Source: Nocardiopsis sp. TSRI0078 (GTDB taxonomy: Bacteria; Actinomycetota; Actinomycetes; Streptosporangiales; Streptosporangiaceae). Taken from it: a DNA stretch of 64,000 nt. Shown piece by piece: positions 1 through 8,314 of the stretch (the stretch's first letter is position 1; every line of letters begins with the position of its first letter). Below the pieces are notes generated by a model. It had not been told where the DNA came from and did no database searches. It saw nothing but the letters and a program-made list of their open reading frames with translations. Position numbers and translations under genes: made by a program. The stretch lies in NCBI RefSeq assembly GCF_001905145.1, contig NZ_LWLB01000034.1:62001-126000 (forward strand). Direction: 5' to 3'.

Positions 1-626
1 GCGGCGCGGTCGACGCCGGGCGGCTGACCTCCGCCGCGGTGGCCCCCGGGCAGGCGGCCGCACCCGAGAAGCCCGCCGGGGGAGGCGACGGCGGAGGCGC
101 CGAGGACTTCTTCGCCGCGCAGCCCGACGGCGGCGACCAGGAGGCCCAGCGCGAGGAGAACCGGGAGCTGGCCGCGGCGGCGGTCGAGGGGGCCCTCCAG
201 TCCGCCAGCGGGGAGGGCAGCGAGATCCCCGAGCCCGAACCCGAGCCCGAGCCCGAGGCCGAGACCGGCTCCTCCGGCGGTTCCGACTCCTCCGGCGGGG
301 CCTCGACCGCGTCGGCCCCCTCAGGGTCCGCCAAGGAGATCGCCCTCCAGATGGTCCTCGACGAGGGCTGGGCCGCCAGTGAGTTCCACGACTGCCTCGA
401 ACCCCTGTGGGAGAAGGAGAGCAACTGGAACCACACCGCGGAGAACCCCAGCTCGGGCGCCTACGGTATTCCGCAGTCCCTGCCCGGCAGCAAGATGGCC
501 TCCCACGGTGACGACTGGCGGACCAACCCCGCCACCCAGATCGCCTGGGGCATCGACTACATCAAGGGCCGCTACGGCAACCCGTGCGGAGCCTGGTCCC
601 ACTCCCAGGCCAACAACTGGTATTAA
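1..626 (+). CDS. Secreted lysozyme-fold (transglycosylase-like) protein, 5' end outside window
   Basis: The frame is open to the first base, so the true start and any signal peptide lie upstream; the first visible candidate start is a GTG at 39. The visible part has a low-complexity Ala/Gly/Glu linker with a Glu-Pro repeat (about 230-265), then a C-terminal domain of about 100 residues. The domain contains FHDCLEPLWEKESNWN, where the Glu in KESNWN fits the catalytic acid of SLT/lysozyme-like folds, followed by SGAYGIPQ, NPATQIAWGIDYIKGRYG and a terminal Cys. This is the layout of actinobacterial aggregation-promoting-factor or transglycosylase-like secreted proteins that cut or bind peptidoglycan. 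The next gene is a tandem paralogue with an almost identical domain. Enzyme activity is inferred from the family, not shown. Confidence 0.8.
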   Translation, partial: GAVDAGRLTSAAVAPGQAAAPEKPAGGGDGGGAEDFFAAQPDGGDQEAQREENRELAAAAVEGALQSASGEGSEIPEPEPEPEPEAETGSSGGSDSSGGASTASAPSGSAKEIALQMVLDEGWAASEFHDCLEPLWEKESNWNHTAENPSSGAYGIPQSLPGSKMASHGDDWRTNPATQIAWGIDYIKGRYGNPCGAWSHSQANNWY

Positions 627-669
627 TAAGGCTTTCCCTGCCCATGACCCCCTCTTGGGAAAGGCAATC

Positions 670-1335
670 GTGCTACTCAACCGAATGTCGCTGCGCAGCA
701 CGGCAGCGGTCGGTGCGGCGACCCTCGTCGCGGGTGCGGCCTTCGCCGTCTCCGCTTTCGCGGACGACGACGTCGCCCCGGACATGGCGGCCAGCGCCGC
801 CACGCCGGACACCGAGGAATCCGCCGGCACCGGGGACGGCGAGGCAGCCGACACCGCCGTCGGCGAGAACGAGTTCTTCTCCGAGGCGTTGAGCCCGGAA
901 GAGATCCAGAGCCTGCGCGAGCAGGCCCGGGAACAGCGTGAGGCGGCTCTCGGCGCCGGGGTCCAGACGGCCCAGGTCGAGGGGAGCGACATCGAGGAGG
1001 AGAAGGAGGAAGAGGAGGCCCCCGTCTTCTCCGGGGACCCCAAGGGCATCGCCCTGGAGATGGTCCTGGCCGAGGGCTGGGGCGAGAGCCAGTTCCACGA
1101 CTGCCTCGAACCCCTGTGGGAGAAGGAGAGCGGCTGGAACCCCCTGGCGGAGAACCCCAGTTCGGGCGCCTACGGCATCCCGCAGTCCTACCCCGGTGAG
1201 AAGATGGCCTCCCACGGTGACGACTGGCGGACCAACCCCGCCACCCAGATCGCCTGGGGCATCGACTACATCAAGGGCCGCTACGGCGACCCGTGCGGAG
1301 CCTGGGCCCAGTCCCAAGCCACCGGCGCGTACTGA
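670..1335 (+). CDS. Secreted lysozyme-fold (transglycosylase-like) protein
   Basis: A 221-residue product. The GTG at 670 is preferred because GGGAAAGG lies 5 nt upstream; the ATG at 685 has no ribosome site. The N-terminus is a signal peptide (hydrophobic AAVGAATLVAGAAFAVSAFA), followed by an acidic linker with a run of Glu and Lys (about 990-1020). The C-terminal domain carries FHDCLEPLWEKESGWN (catalytic-type Glu), SGAYGIPQ and WGIDYIKGRYG. It is nearly identical to the C-terminus of the gene just upstream (44 nt away), including long identical DNA stretches, so the pair arose by tandem duplication. Likely an exported wall hydrolase acting on peptidoglycan. Signal peptide and linker differ between the copies, which suggests relaxed selection outside the catalytic domain. 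Confidence 0.85.
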   Translation: MLLNRMSLRSTAAVGAATLVAGAAFAVSAFADDDVAPDMAASAATPDTEESAGTGDGEAADTAVGENEFFSEALSPEEIQSLREQAREQREAALGAGVQTAQVEGSDIEEEKEEEEAPVFSGDPKGIALEMVLAEGWGESQFHDCLEPLWEKESGWNPLAENPSSGAYGIPQSYPGEKMASHGDDWRTNPATQIAWGIDYIKGRYGDPCGAWAQSQATGAY

Positions 1336-1480
1336 GCCGGGCTCGTCCACAGCCCCTACCACCGGCGCCCCGTACGGGGTTGACCGGAGGACAGGGGCCC
1401 GCCGGATCCGCCGGCCGCGTGCTGCTCCGCGTCCCGGCGGCGGGACGCGCGCTCCCCGGCCGCCCGGCCACCGGACCGAC

Positions 1481-1508
1481 ACGGCCCCCGCGATCTGGCG
1501 GGGGCCGT
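1481..1508. terminator. Terminator hairpin between convergent genes
   Basis: A perfect 11-bp stem (1481-1491 with 1498-1508) with a 6-nt loop, GC-rich and without a long T tract, as is usual in actinomycetes. It lies between the + strand lysozyme-like gene and the - strand kinase gene and could serve both. Confidence 0.75.
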
Positions 1509-1543
1509 TCTCCGTCGGCGGGCGCACGTGCGCCCGCCCGCGC

Positions 1544-3505
1544 TCAGAGGTGCGGGACGAACGTCTCGATGACGTCCTCGTGCAGGTCCTCGTAGTAGTC
1601 GGCGTCCCCGCGCGGCACGTTCACACTGACCAGGTAGAACACCCGGCTGCCCTCGTGGTCCATGCTGATCGCGTAGGCCCAGAAGCGCCGCTCCGGGGTG
1701 GCCCAGGTGTCGTTGGTGAGGTCGGCCTCCACCAGCGCGACGTCCCAGCCCTCCCCGAAGTCGTCCTCGTCGAAGTCCTCCAGCTCCAACTGCGTGAAGC
1801 CGGTCGTGACGTCGCCGGAGACGTCGGTGCCGCCCTTGGTCTCCCGGAGGTAGTCGGCGCTCGTCCCGGTGAACTCCTCCTCGGTCCACCCGGTCACCCA
1901 CACCTGGTGGTTGCCGCCGGGCGCGACGAACACCGCCAGGGTGTTGTCGATCTGGCTGTCGTCCACCTGCCACCCCGCCGGGTACTCCACGGTGAACCAC
2001 GTCGAGTCGAAGGTCGCCAAGTCGTCGTAGGACGGCGGTTCCCCGTCGTCCCCGCCGCCCCCCTCGCCGCCGTCCTGTCCGCCGTCGCCCTCCTGGCCCT
2101 CCCCGCCGCTCTGCCCGGCGTTGCCGTTCCCCGCGTTGGCCTCCCCGCCCGCGGAGGACTCGGTCGGAGGAGCCTGGCTCGCGGGCGGATCGGCCAGTGT
2201 GGTGGGACCGCCGGGCTCCTGGCCCGAGCGCACGGCCACCACGGCCACGACCGTGGCGATGAGCAGCAGCGCCACCACACCCGCTCCCGCACCGAGCAGG
2301 ACCTTGGTGCCCCCCGAGCCCGGCCGCGCGTTCCCGCCCGCGGGGAGCGGACCGTGTCCCATGCCGGGGCCACCGGGACCGCCAGGGCCGCCGTAGCCTC
2401 CGGCGTGCATCGGCTGGTGCTGGTAGGGCGGCGCCGACCGGTGCCCGGGACCGTACGGGAGCGGCGCCGACGGGTTCATCGGACCGTTGGGCCCACTCGG
2501 ACCGTTCGGACCTGCGGCTCCACCGGGGCCGCCGGGTCCCGCGTGCCCTGGGGGAGGGCCCTGCGGCAGCGGGGTCCGTGTCACGGGGAGGCCGCCGGGC
2601 GGCCCGCCGAACGCGGAGTGCCCGCCGCCCGGCGCGTGGTGGGCGTTCTGCGGACCGCTGCCGCCCCCGGACCCGCCGTTCGAGCCGCCGCGCTCGCGCA
2701 GCAGGGCCAACGCCCCGTCCACGGTGAGCCGCCGGTCCGGATCGCGCTCCAGCAGCCCCGTGATGACCGGTCTCAGCCATCCGGCGCGCGTCATGGGCGG
2801 CAGCGGCGCGGAGATCACCGCCGCGATCGCCGCCGTGAGGCTGTCCCGGTGGAACGGGGACACGCCCTCCACGGCCGCGAGCAGGGTCACGCCGATACTC
2901 CACAGGTCGCCCCGGTGGTCGGCGGGAGCGCCCTCCAGCCTCTCCGGCGGCATGTACTCGGGGGAGCCGACCAGCGCGCCGGTACGGGTGATGCTCGGCC
3001 CGCCCTCCACCGTGGCGATGCCGAAGTCGGTGAGGACCACCCGGCCGTCCAGGGACATCATGATGTTGCCGGGCTTGATGTCCCTGTGCAGGACCCCGGC
3101 GGAGTTCGCCGCCTGCACCGCCTTGAGCAGGGACTCCGCGATCTCCGCGACGGCGTCCACCGGCAGGGCGCCCAGCTCGTCGAGCCGCTCCTGGAGGGAC
3201 CCGCCCTCGATCAGCTCCATGACCACCCAGGGGTCGCCCCCGTGCTCGAAGACGTCGTGGACGGTGATCACCGTGGGGTGGTTGATCCGCGCGGCCGACC
3301 GCGCCTCGCGCCGGACCCGGCCGTGCGCGTCGGCGCGCTCGGAGTCGGTGAAGTGGTCGGGGAGGAGCACCTGCTTGATCGCCACGACGCGGTCCAGGGA
3401 CGAGTCGAGGGCCTCCCAGACCACGCCCATACCGCCGCGCCCGAGTTCGCGGCGCAGGACGTAACGGTCCGCGACGATGCGTTCACTGCCGCTGTTGCTC
3501 GACAT
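1544..3505 (-). CDS. Membrane-anchored serine/threonine protein kinase
   Basis: 653 residues. The start is the ATG at 3505, preceded by GAGAGGG; it opens directly onto the kinase domain. Kinase domain about 14-275: Gly-rich loop GRGGMGVV (22-29), VAIK Lys 44, HRDIKPGN with catalytic Asp 142, DFG Asp 160 and an APE-like SPEYMPPE. All catalytic residues are present, so an active Hanks-type (PknB-like) kinase is expected. Residues about 276-400 are a Gly/Pro-rich linker. A single transmembrane helix follows (about 402-425), then an acidic Ser/Gly spacer and an extracellular domain of about 160 residues with no PASTA motif, so the sensed ligand is unknown. The gene is convergent with the lysozyme-like pair and lies downstream of fumC on the same strand. 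Confidence 0.93.
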   Translation of the reverse strand: MSSNSGSERIVADRYVLRRELGRGGMGVVWEALDSSLDRVVAIKQVLLPDHFTDSERADAHGRVRREARSAARINHPTVITVHDVFEHGGDPWVVMELIEGGSLQERLDELGALPVDAVAEIAESLLKAVQAANSAGVLHRDIKPGNIMMSLDGRVVLTDFGIATVEGGPSITRTGALVGSPEYMPPERLEGAPADHRGDLWSIGVTLLAAVEGVSPFHRDSLTAAIAAVISAPLPPMTRAGWLRPVITGLLERDPDRRLTVDGALALLRERGGSNGGSGGGSGPQNAHHAPGGGHSAFGGPPGGLPVTRTPLPQGPPPGHAGPGGPGGAAGPNGPSGPNGPMNPSAPLPYGPGHRSAPPYQHQPMHAGGYGGPGGPGGPGMGHGPLPAGGNARPGSGGTKVLLGAGAGVVALLLIATVVAVVAVRSGQEPGGPTTLADPPASQAPPTESSAGGEANAGNGNAGQSGGEGQEGDGGQDGGEGGGGDDGEPPSYDDLATFDSTWFTVEYPAGWQVDDSQIDNTLAVFVAPGGNHQVWVTGWTEEEFTGTSADYLRETKGGTDVSGDVTTGFTQLELEDFDEDDFGEGWDVALVEADLTNDTWATPERRFWAYAISMDHEGSRVFYLVSVNVPRGDADYYEDLHEDVIETFVPHL

Positions 3506-3715
3506 GTACTGCCCTCTCGAAAGGCGGGCTTCCCGGTGCTCTTTCCAAGAATGTCGGATGCCTCCCGTGCGCGGAAGGTTCCCGGAGCGGGGACCGGAAC
3601 CGGCCTTCCCCGCGCCCTTCCCGCCCCGGCAAAGGGACACCCCGCGTACGTGCGCGGGGTGTCCCTCGAACCGCCGGCCGCGGGCGGTCGGCGCCTGGAC
3701 CTTCGTGCGGTCCGA

Positions 3716-5104
3716 CTACTGGGAGTTGGTCATCCTCAGCACGTCGAGGGCCTCGTCCAGCTGCGCCTCGGTGAGCTTGCCGTCCTCGACGTAGCCGCGT
3801 TCGAGGACCACCTCGCGGATGGTCTTCTTCTCCTTCAGCGACTGCTTGGCGACCTTGGAGGCCTCCTCGTAGCCGATGTAGCGGTTGAGCGGGGTGACGA
3901 TCGAGGGCGAGGACTCGGCGTAGGTGCGGCACTGCTCGGTGTTGGCCTCGATCCCGGCCACGCAGCGGTCCGCGAACACGCGCGAGACGTTGGAGAGCAG
4001 GCGGATCGACTCCAGCACGTTGCGGGCGATCATCGGCAGCTGCACGTTCAGCTCGAAGTTGCCGCTCGCGCCGCCGAAGGCCACCGCGGCGTCGTTGCCG
4101 ACGACCTGCGAGGAGACCTGGAGCATGGCCTCGCACAGGACCGGGTTGACCTTGCCCGGCATGATCGAGGAGCCCGGCTGGAGGTCGGGCAGGAAGATCT
4201 CGCCCAGGCCCGTGGTCGGGCCGGAGCCCATCCAGCGGATGTCGTTGGCGATCTTGGCGAAGCCGACCGCGATGGTCCGCAGCTGGCCGGAGAGCTCGAC
4301 CAGGCCGTCGCGGGCACCCTGCGCCTCGAAGTGGTCGCGGGCCTCGGTCAGGGGCAGGCCGGTGTTGGCGGCGACCTCGGCGATGACCCGGGCGGAGAAG
4401 CCCTCCGGGGTGTTGATGCCGGTGCCGACGGCGGTGCCGCCCAGCGGCAGCTCGGCCACGCGCGGCAGCACGGCCTCCAGCCGCTCCACGCCGTAGCGCA
4501 CCTGGGCGGCGTACCCGGCGAACTCCTGGCCCAGGGTGACCGGGGTGGCGTCCATCAGGTGGGTGCGGCCGCTCTTGACCACGGTGGCGAACTCGGCCGA
4601 CTTGCCGGTCAGCTCCTGCTCCAGGTGCCGCAGCGCCGGAACGAGGTCGTTCTGGACGGCCGAGGTCGCGGCGATGTGGATGGAGGAGGGGAACACGTCG
4701 TTGGAGGACTGCGACGCGTTGACGTGGTCGTTGGGGTGCACCGGGGAGCCGAGGCGCTCGGTGGCCAGCGACGCCACGACCTCGTTGGTGTTCATGTTGC
4801 TGGAGGTGCCCGAGCCGGTCTGGAAGACGTCGACGGGGAACTCGCTGTTCCACTTGCCCTCGGCGACCTCCAGGGCGGCCTCGCGGATGGCCTTGCCGAG
4901 GTCCTCGCCGATGACGCCGAGCTCGGCGTTCACCTTGGCCGCGGCGGCCTTGATCTGGCCGAGGGCGGCGATGTGGGCGCCTTCGAGGCCCTGGCCAGAG
5001 ATCGGGAAGTTCTCAACGGCACGCTGCGTCTGGGCCCGCCACTTGGCCTCGGCCGGAACCCTGACCTCACCCATCGAGTCGTGCTCGATACGGAACTCGC
5101 TCAT
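3716..5104 (-). CDS. fumC: Fumarate hydratase, class II
   Basis: 462 residues, the usual length for class II fumarase. It interconverts fumarate and L-malate in the TCA cycle as a cytosolic homotetramer. The fumarase/aspartase signature GSSIMPGKVNP is at about 311-321 with the catalytic-loop Ser. SGRTHLMDATP is at 178-188 with the active-site His, and TGSGTSSNMNTNEV and NDHVNASQSSND supply the remaining substrate-binding segments. The ATG at 5104 is preceded by AGGAGAG. In many actinobacteria fumC sits near glpX and a DUF1707 gene, as here. Nothing unusual is seen. Confidence 0.97.
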   Translation of the reverse strand: MSEFRIEHDSMGEVRVPAEAKWRAQTQRAVENFPISGQGLEGAHIAALGQIKAAAAKVNAELGVIGEDLGKAIREAALEVAEGKWNSEFPVDVFQTGSGTSSNMNTNEVVASLATERLGSPVHPNDHVNASQSSNDVFPSSIHIAATSAVQNDLVPALRHLEQELTGKSAEFATVVKSGRTHLMDATPVTLGQEFAGYAAQVRYGVERLEAVLPRVAELPLGGTAVGTGINTPEGFSARVIAEVAANTGLPLTEARDHFEAQGARDGLVELSGQLRTIAVGFAKIANDIRWMGSGPTTGLGEIFLPDLQPGSSIMPGKVNPVLCEAMLQVSSQVVGNDAAVAFGGASGNFELNVQLPMIARNVLESIRLLSNVSRVFADRCVAGIEANTEQCRTYAESSPSIVTPLNRYIGYEEASKVAKQSLKEKKTIREVVLERGYVEDGKLTEAQLDEALDVLRMTNSQ

Positions 5105-5266
5105 TGCAACCCATCTCTCCTGGGAAAACCTGTGAGCCCAAGCCTGCCAGACGCACGGGAGCACACCACCACCTCACCCGGGGTTGGCGGTGTTGCGCGC
5201 ATCATGTTGACAGTCCCGGCGGGCGCCGCTGGTCAGCGGCCGTGGCGGAGGCGTCACCGCCACGTC

Positions 5267-5869
5267 TCAGGCACCGATACCGCGGCGGCGGTCCCGGCGC
5301 CGCCAGCCGAGGAGGCCGCGGCGCCTGGGCGCGCGCACGCGCACCACGCCGAGGAGGGAGAAGCCGTCGATCTCCAGCACGGGAGGGTGGGACAGGTCCG
5401 AGCGGCGGGCGGTGGTGGTGCGCCTGCCCAGGAACGACCAGCCGTTCAGCCGCACCTCGACGCCCTCGGGGACGTCGATCTCCACGCGGCCCAGGACGGC
5501 GGTCACGGTCATCCGGTGGTGGTTGTGCATGAGGAGAGCCTCGCGCATGTCCACCTCGACCCTGCCGAGGAGGGCCACGGCCAGCTCGCCGGGATAGGCC
5601 ACCCAGCGTCCTCCGCGCCTGGCGTCGCCGAACACGCCGAGGAGCGGCTGCGGGTCCAGGCGGATGGGCTGCCTTTCGGGGGGCAGGAGGTCGGCGGTGA
5701 TCCCGGGCAGCTCACCGAGGGTGCGCGCCTCGTGTGCGCGGGAGGAGCGCTCCTCGAACTCCTCCAGGTCCAGGCGCCCGTCGGCGACGGCTTCGCGCAG
5801 GGCCTTCAGCACCCGTTCACGGTCGGTGTCGGAGGCGCGGAGCCGCTCAGGGGACACTTCCTCACTCAC
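5267..5869 (-). CDS. DUF1707 domain protein with LiaF-like C-terminus
   Basis: 200 residues from a GTG at 5869. There is no clear ribosome site, so the start is moderately sure and leaderless translation is possible. The N-terminal 55 residues match DUF1707 (LRASDTDRERV, then GRLDLEEFEERSSRAHEARTLGEL), a short helical domain common in actinobacterial membrane or envelope-stress proteins. The second half is a beta-rich repeat (LLGVFGDARRGG, ALLGRVEVDM, AVLGRVEIDVPEGVEVRLNG, FSLLGVVRVRAP) like the C-terminal domain of LiaF/VraT-type proteins. The C-terminus is very Arg-rich. No membrane helix is seen. The function is unknown; a role in envelope stress is only suggested by the family. Confidence 0.82.
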   Translation of the reverse strand: MSEEVSPERLRASDTDRERVLKALREAVADGRLDLEEFEERSSRAHEARTLGELPGITADLLPPERQPIRLDPQPLLGVFGDARRGGRWVAYPGELAVALLGRVEVDMREALLMHNHHRMTVTAVLGRVEIDVPEGVEVRLNGWSFLGRRTTTARRSDLSHPPVLEIDGFSLLGVVRVRAPRRRGLLGWRRRDRRRGIGA

Positions 5870-5980
5870 ACCGTCAACACTAGGGGAAACCGGCGGACGG
5901 ATCCCCCGGACGGGGCCGGTCACGGCAGGCCGCGGAGCCGGGCGGGCCCGGGAGCCCTCCGGCCCCGCCCGACCGCCGCG

Positions 5981-6241
5981 CTACAGTTCGATCAGTGCCC
6001 GCCTGGCCACGGAGCCGGAGACGGCGGGCAGCGGCCTGACCGCCACCCTGACCAGGGCACGGGCGCTGTCGTCGCCCGCCACGCGGTTGGAGCCGGGCTC
6101 GCCGCACCGCACGCACCGGTGGACGAGCATCCACGCGCCGCCGCGCAGGACCGCGATGGAGATCGGCACCCTGCGCCCGCCGGGCCGAAATCCGGTGGAA
6201 ATTCGTCCCACCGCGTGTCTACCGTTGGCCCATGACCACAC
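5981..6241 (-). pseudogene. Truncated RNHCP-type zinc-ribbon remnant
   Basis: The reading frame ends with AWMLVHRCVRCGEPGSNRVAGDDS, which resembles the C-terminal half of RNHCP-domain proteins (small zinc-binding proteins with an HRCxRCG element followed by an NRVAxDD segment). The expected N-terminal half, with the first Cys pair and the RNHCP motif, is absent from all frames upstream. That interval instead runs into the ABC transporter start, which this frame overlaps at 6232. A GTG at 6169 could start a 62-residue product. Most likely a gene relic left by a deletion; the family assignment is from memory of the motif and moderately sure. Confidence 0.5.
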
Positions 6242-7203
6242 CTGATCCCGGTCGCCGCCTGCCCGGGAGCGCGTCCATGACCTCCCGCGACACGTCGGCC
6301 GTGCCCGCTCTGCTGCTCCGGGGCGTCGTCAAGCGCTTCGGCTCCCTCACCGCCGTCGACGGGCTCGACCTGGAGGTCCCCCAGGGGGTCGTCCTCGGGC
6401 TTCTCGGACCCAACGGCGCGGGCAAGTCCACCACCATGAAGATGCTCACCGCCCAGGCCCTGGCCGACGAGGGCGAGATCCGCATCCTCGGCCACGGGAT
6501 CCCCGCCGAGTCCAAGTGGGCCCGGGCCCGTATGGGCGTCGTCCCCCAGCACGACAACCTCGACGAGGAGCTCACCGTCGAGCAGAACCTGCGGATGTTC
6601 TCCTTCCTCTACCGGGTCCCGCGCCGCCGGCGGAACGAGGCCATCGCCCGCGCCATGCGGCTGGCCCAGCTCAGCGACCGGGGCGCGACCCTGGTCGACG
6701 ACCTGTCCGGGGGGATGCGCCGCCGCCTCCTCATCGTCCGTGCCCTGCTGCACCGGCCCGAACTCGTCCTCATGGACGAGCCCACCGTCGGCCTGGACCC
6801 GCAGGTGCGCCAGGACCTGTGGAGCGTCATCTCGGCGCTGCGCGACGAGGGCGTCACCGTCCTGATGTCCACGCACTACATCGAGGAGGCCGAGCGTCTG
6901 TCCGACGAGGTGGCGCTCATGGCCAAGGGCAGGGTCGTCGAACGCGGCACCCCCGCCGACCTCGTCGCCAAGTACGCGGGCGCCACCGTGGAGGAGTACA
7001 TCCCGGGCGAGGAGGGGGTGGACGCCTTCGAGCAACTCCTCCGCAGCCACGGTTTCACCACCCGTCGCACCGGTACCACCGTGTCGGTCCTGCGCGCGGA
7101 GGAGCTGCCCCAGTCCCTGCGCGACAGGCTGGACGTACCGCTGCGCAGGGCCAGCAACCTGGAGGACGTGTTCGTGACCCTGACCGGGGAGAGTGTGGAA
7201 TGA
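6232..7203 (+). CDS. ABC transporter ATP-binding protein (drug-exporter/NodI type)
   Basis: 323 residues. Walker A GPNGAGKST (59-67), ABC signature LSGGM (158-162), Walker B LVLMDEPTVGLDP and the switch His in STHYIEEAE are all present, so it should be an active ATPase. The C-terminal extension of about 100 residues after the nucleotide-binding domain is typical of DrrA/NodI/CcmA-like exporters. A second in-frame ATG at 6277 has GGGAG 7 nt upstream and may be the real start; the ATG at 6232 has no obvious ribosome site. The stop codon overlaps the start of the permease gene (ATGA), so the two are translationally coupled and form a two-gene exporter. The substrate cannot be told. Confidence 0.93.
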   Translation: MTTPDPGRRLPGSASMTSRDTSAVPALLLRGVVKRFGSLTAVDGLDLEVPQGVVLGLLGPNGAGKSTTMKMLTAQALADEGEIRILGHGIPAESKWARARMGVVPQHDNLDEELTVEQNLRMFSFLYRVPRRRRNEAIARAMRLAQLSDRGATLVDDLSGGMRRRLLIVRALLHRPELVLMDEPTVGLDPQVRQDLWSVISALRDEGVTVLMSTHYIEEAERLSDEVALMAKGRVVERGTPADLVAKYAGATVEEYIPGEEGVDAFEQLLRSHGFTTRRTGTTVSVLRAEELPQSLRDRLDVPLRRASNLEDVFVTLTGESVE

Positions 7204-8027
7204 CCGTCGAGCAACAGCAGGCCCGGGAGGACGCCCGCCCGGAGGTCCACGCGCGCCCCGGCCGGTTCGAGGCCGACGCGGTCATGGGCGTCGTCGCCCG
7301 CGAGTGGATCCTGTACGGCCAGTCCTGGCGGGCGACCACCTTCGCCGCGGTGGTGGAGCCGACCCTCTACCTGCTCTGCTTCGGCTTCGGCATGGGCGCC
7401 CTCATCGGAACCCTGGCCGGGTACAGCTACATCGACTTCCTCGGCACCGGCATCGTGGCGGTGTCGGTGATGTTCCAGTCGATGATGCCCGCCGTCATCA
7501 ACACCTTCATCAAGCGCCGCTTCCTGCACACCTACGAGGGCATCCTCGCCACACCCGTGGACGTACGCGAACTCGTCACCGGTGAGGCCCTGTGGCTGGC
7601 GATGCGCTCGGGTGTGTACGGGTGCGTCCCGCTGCTGGTCGCGATCGGCTTCGGGCTGCGCCCCGGCCCCGGCATGCTGCTGGTGCCGTTCATCGCCTTC
7701 CTCGCCGGCTTCGCCTTCGCGCTCTTCGGCATCTGGATCTCCGCCGTGATCACGTCGGTACGGTCCATGGACTACGTGTTCAGCGGCCTGTTCACTCCGC
7801 TGTTCCTGGTGGCGGGCACGTTCTTCCCGCTCACCGAGCTGCCCGGCTGGGTGCAGAACGCGGCCATGGCCAACCCGCTCTACCACGCGGTCGAGCTGAT
7901 CCGCGGGGTGGTCTTCGGCGGGCTCGGCGCCGGCCCGGCGCTCGTCCACGTCGGAGTACTGCTGGGGTTCATCGCCTTGATGTGGTTCCTGGCCGGTTTC
8001 CAGATGCGCCGCCGCGTCGTCGGTTAG
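7200..8027 (+). CDS. ABC-2 type transporter permease
   Basis: 275 residues with about six hydrophobic helices and the ABC-2 family layout: a cytoplasmic N-terminus, TTFAAVVEPTLYLLCFGFGMG, the middle segment RRFLHTYEGILATPVDVREL, then FTPLFLVAGTFFPLTELPGW and a last helix before MRRRVVG. This matches NodJ/DrrB-type permeases. It starts at the ATG at 7200, overlapping the stop of the ATPase gene by 4 nt. Together they should form a homodimeric membrane exporter. The palindromic repeat that follows immediately after the stop may terminate the operon. Confidence 0.93.
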   Translation: MTVEQQQAREDARPEVHARPGRFEADAVMGVVAREWILYGQSWRATTFAAVVEPTLYLLCFGFGMGALIGTLAGYSYIDFLGTGIVAVSVMFQSMMPAVINTFIKRRFLHTYEGILATPVDVRELVTGEALWLAMRSGVYGCVPLLVAIGFGLRPGPGMLLVPFIAFLAGFAFALFGIWISAVITSVRSMDYVFSGLFTPLFLVAGTFFPLTELPGWVQNAAMANPLYHAVELIRGVVFGGLGAGPALVHVGVLLGFIALMWFLAGFQMRRRVVG

Positions 8028-8170
8028 CGCGGTGACCGCGAGGGTTCGCCGGCCCGCCCCATGAGCCGTGGTCTTGTACCTGTAGCGCACTTCGGCGCCC
8101 GACCTCGCTACAGGTACAAGATCGTCCGGGGGTGGAGCACTCCAGGCACACCGGCGACGTATCCGGTCAG
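8028..8170 (+). repeat. Palindromic interspersed element, copy A
   Basis: A ~143-bp sequence whose inverted, diverged copy lies at 12703-12847. The core is a hairpin: 16 bp perfect between 8072-8087 and 8106-8121 (TCTTGTACCTGTAGCG with its complement) around a loop containing GGCGCCCGA. The flanks (GCGGTGACCGCGA at the left, GTATCCGGTCAG at the right) are also shared with copy B. It fills the space between the convergent permease and DUF3352 genes, so it could act as a two-way terminator. It has no coding capacity. Confidence 0.85.
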
Positions 8171-8314
8171 CCCACTGGCGTGAGGGGCCGGGGACGAAGG
8201 ACCGGGGCGGTACCGGCCGGATCCGAGGAGACCGACGGCCCGGGAACGCCGACGGCGTGGGAGGCCGCCCTCCCACGCCGTCCGTGCGTCGCGGCCGCCT
8301 CCGCGGCCGCCCGG

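Noticed and set aside
938..6235. A 1765-codon open frame on the + strand across the kinase, fumC and DUF1707 genes
   Set aside because: It is the mirror of well-supported - strand genes in very GC-rich DNA; its product is Arg/Val/Gly-rich with no family motif.
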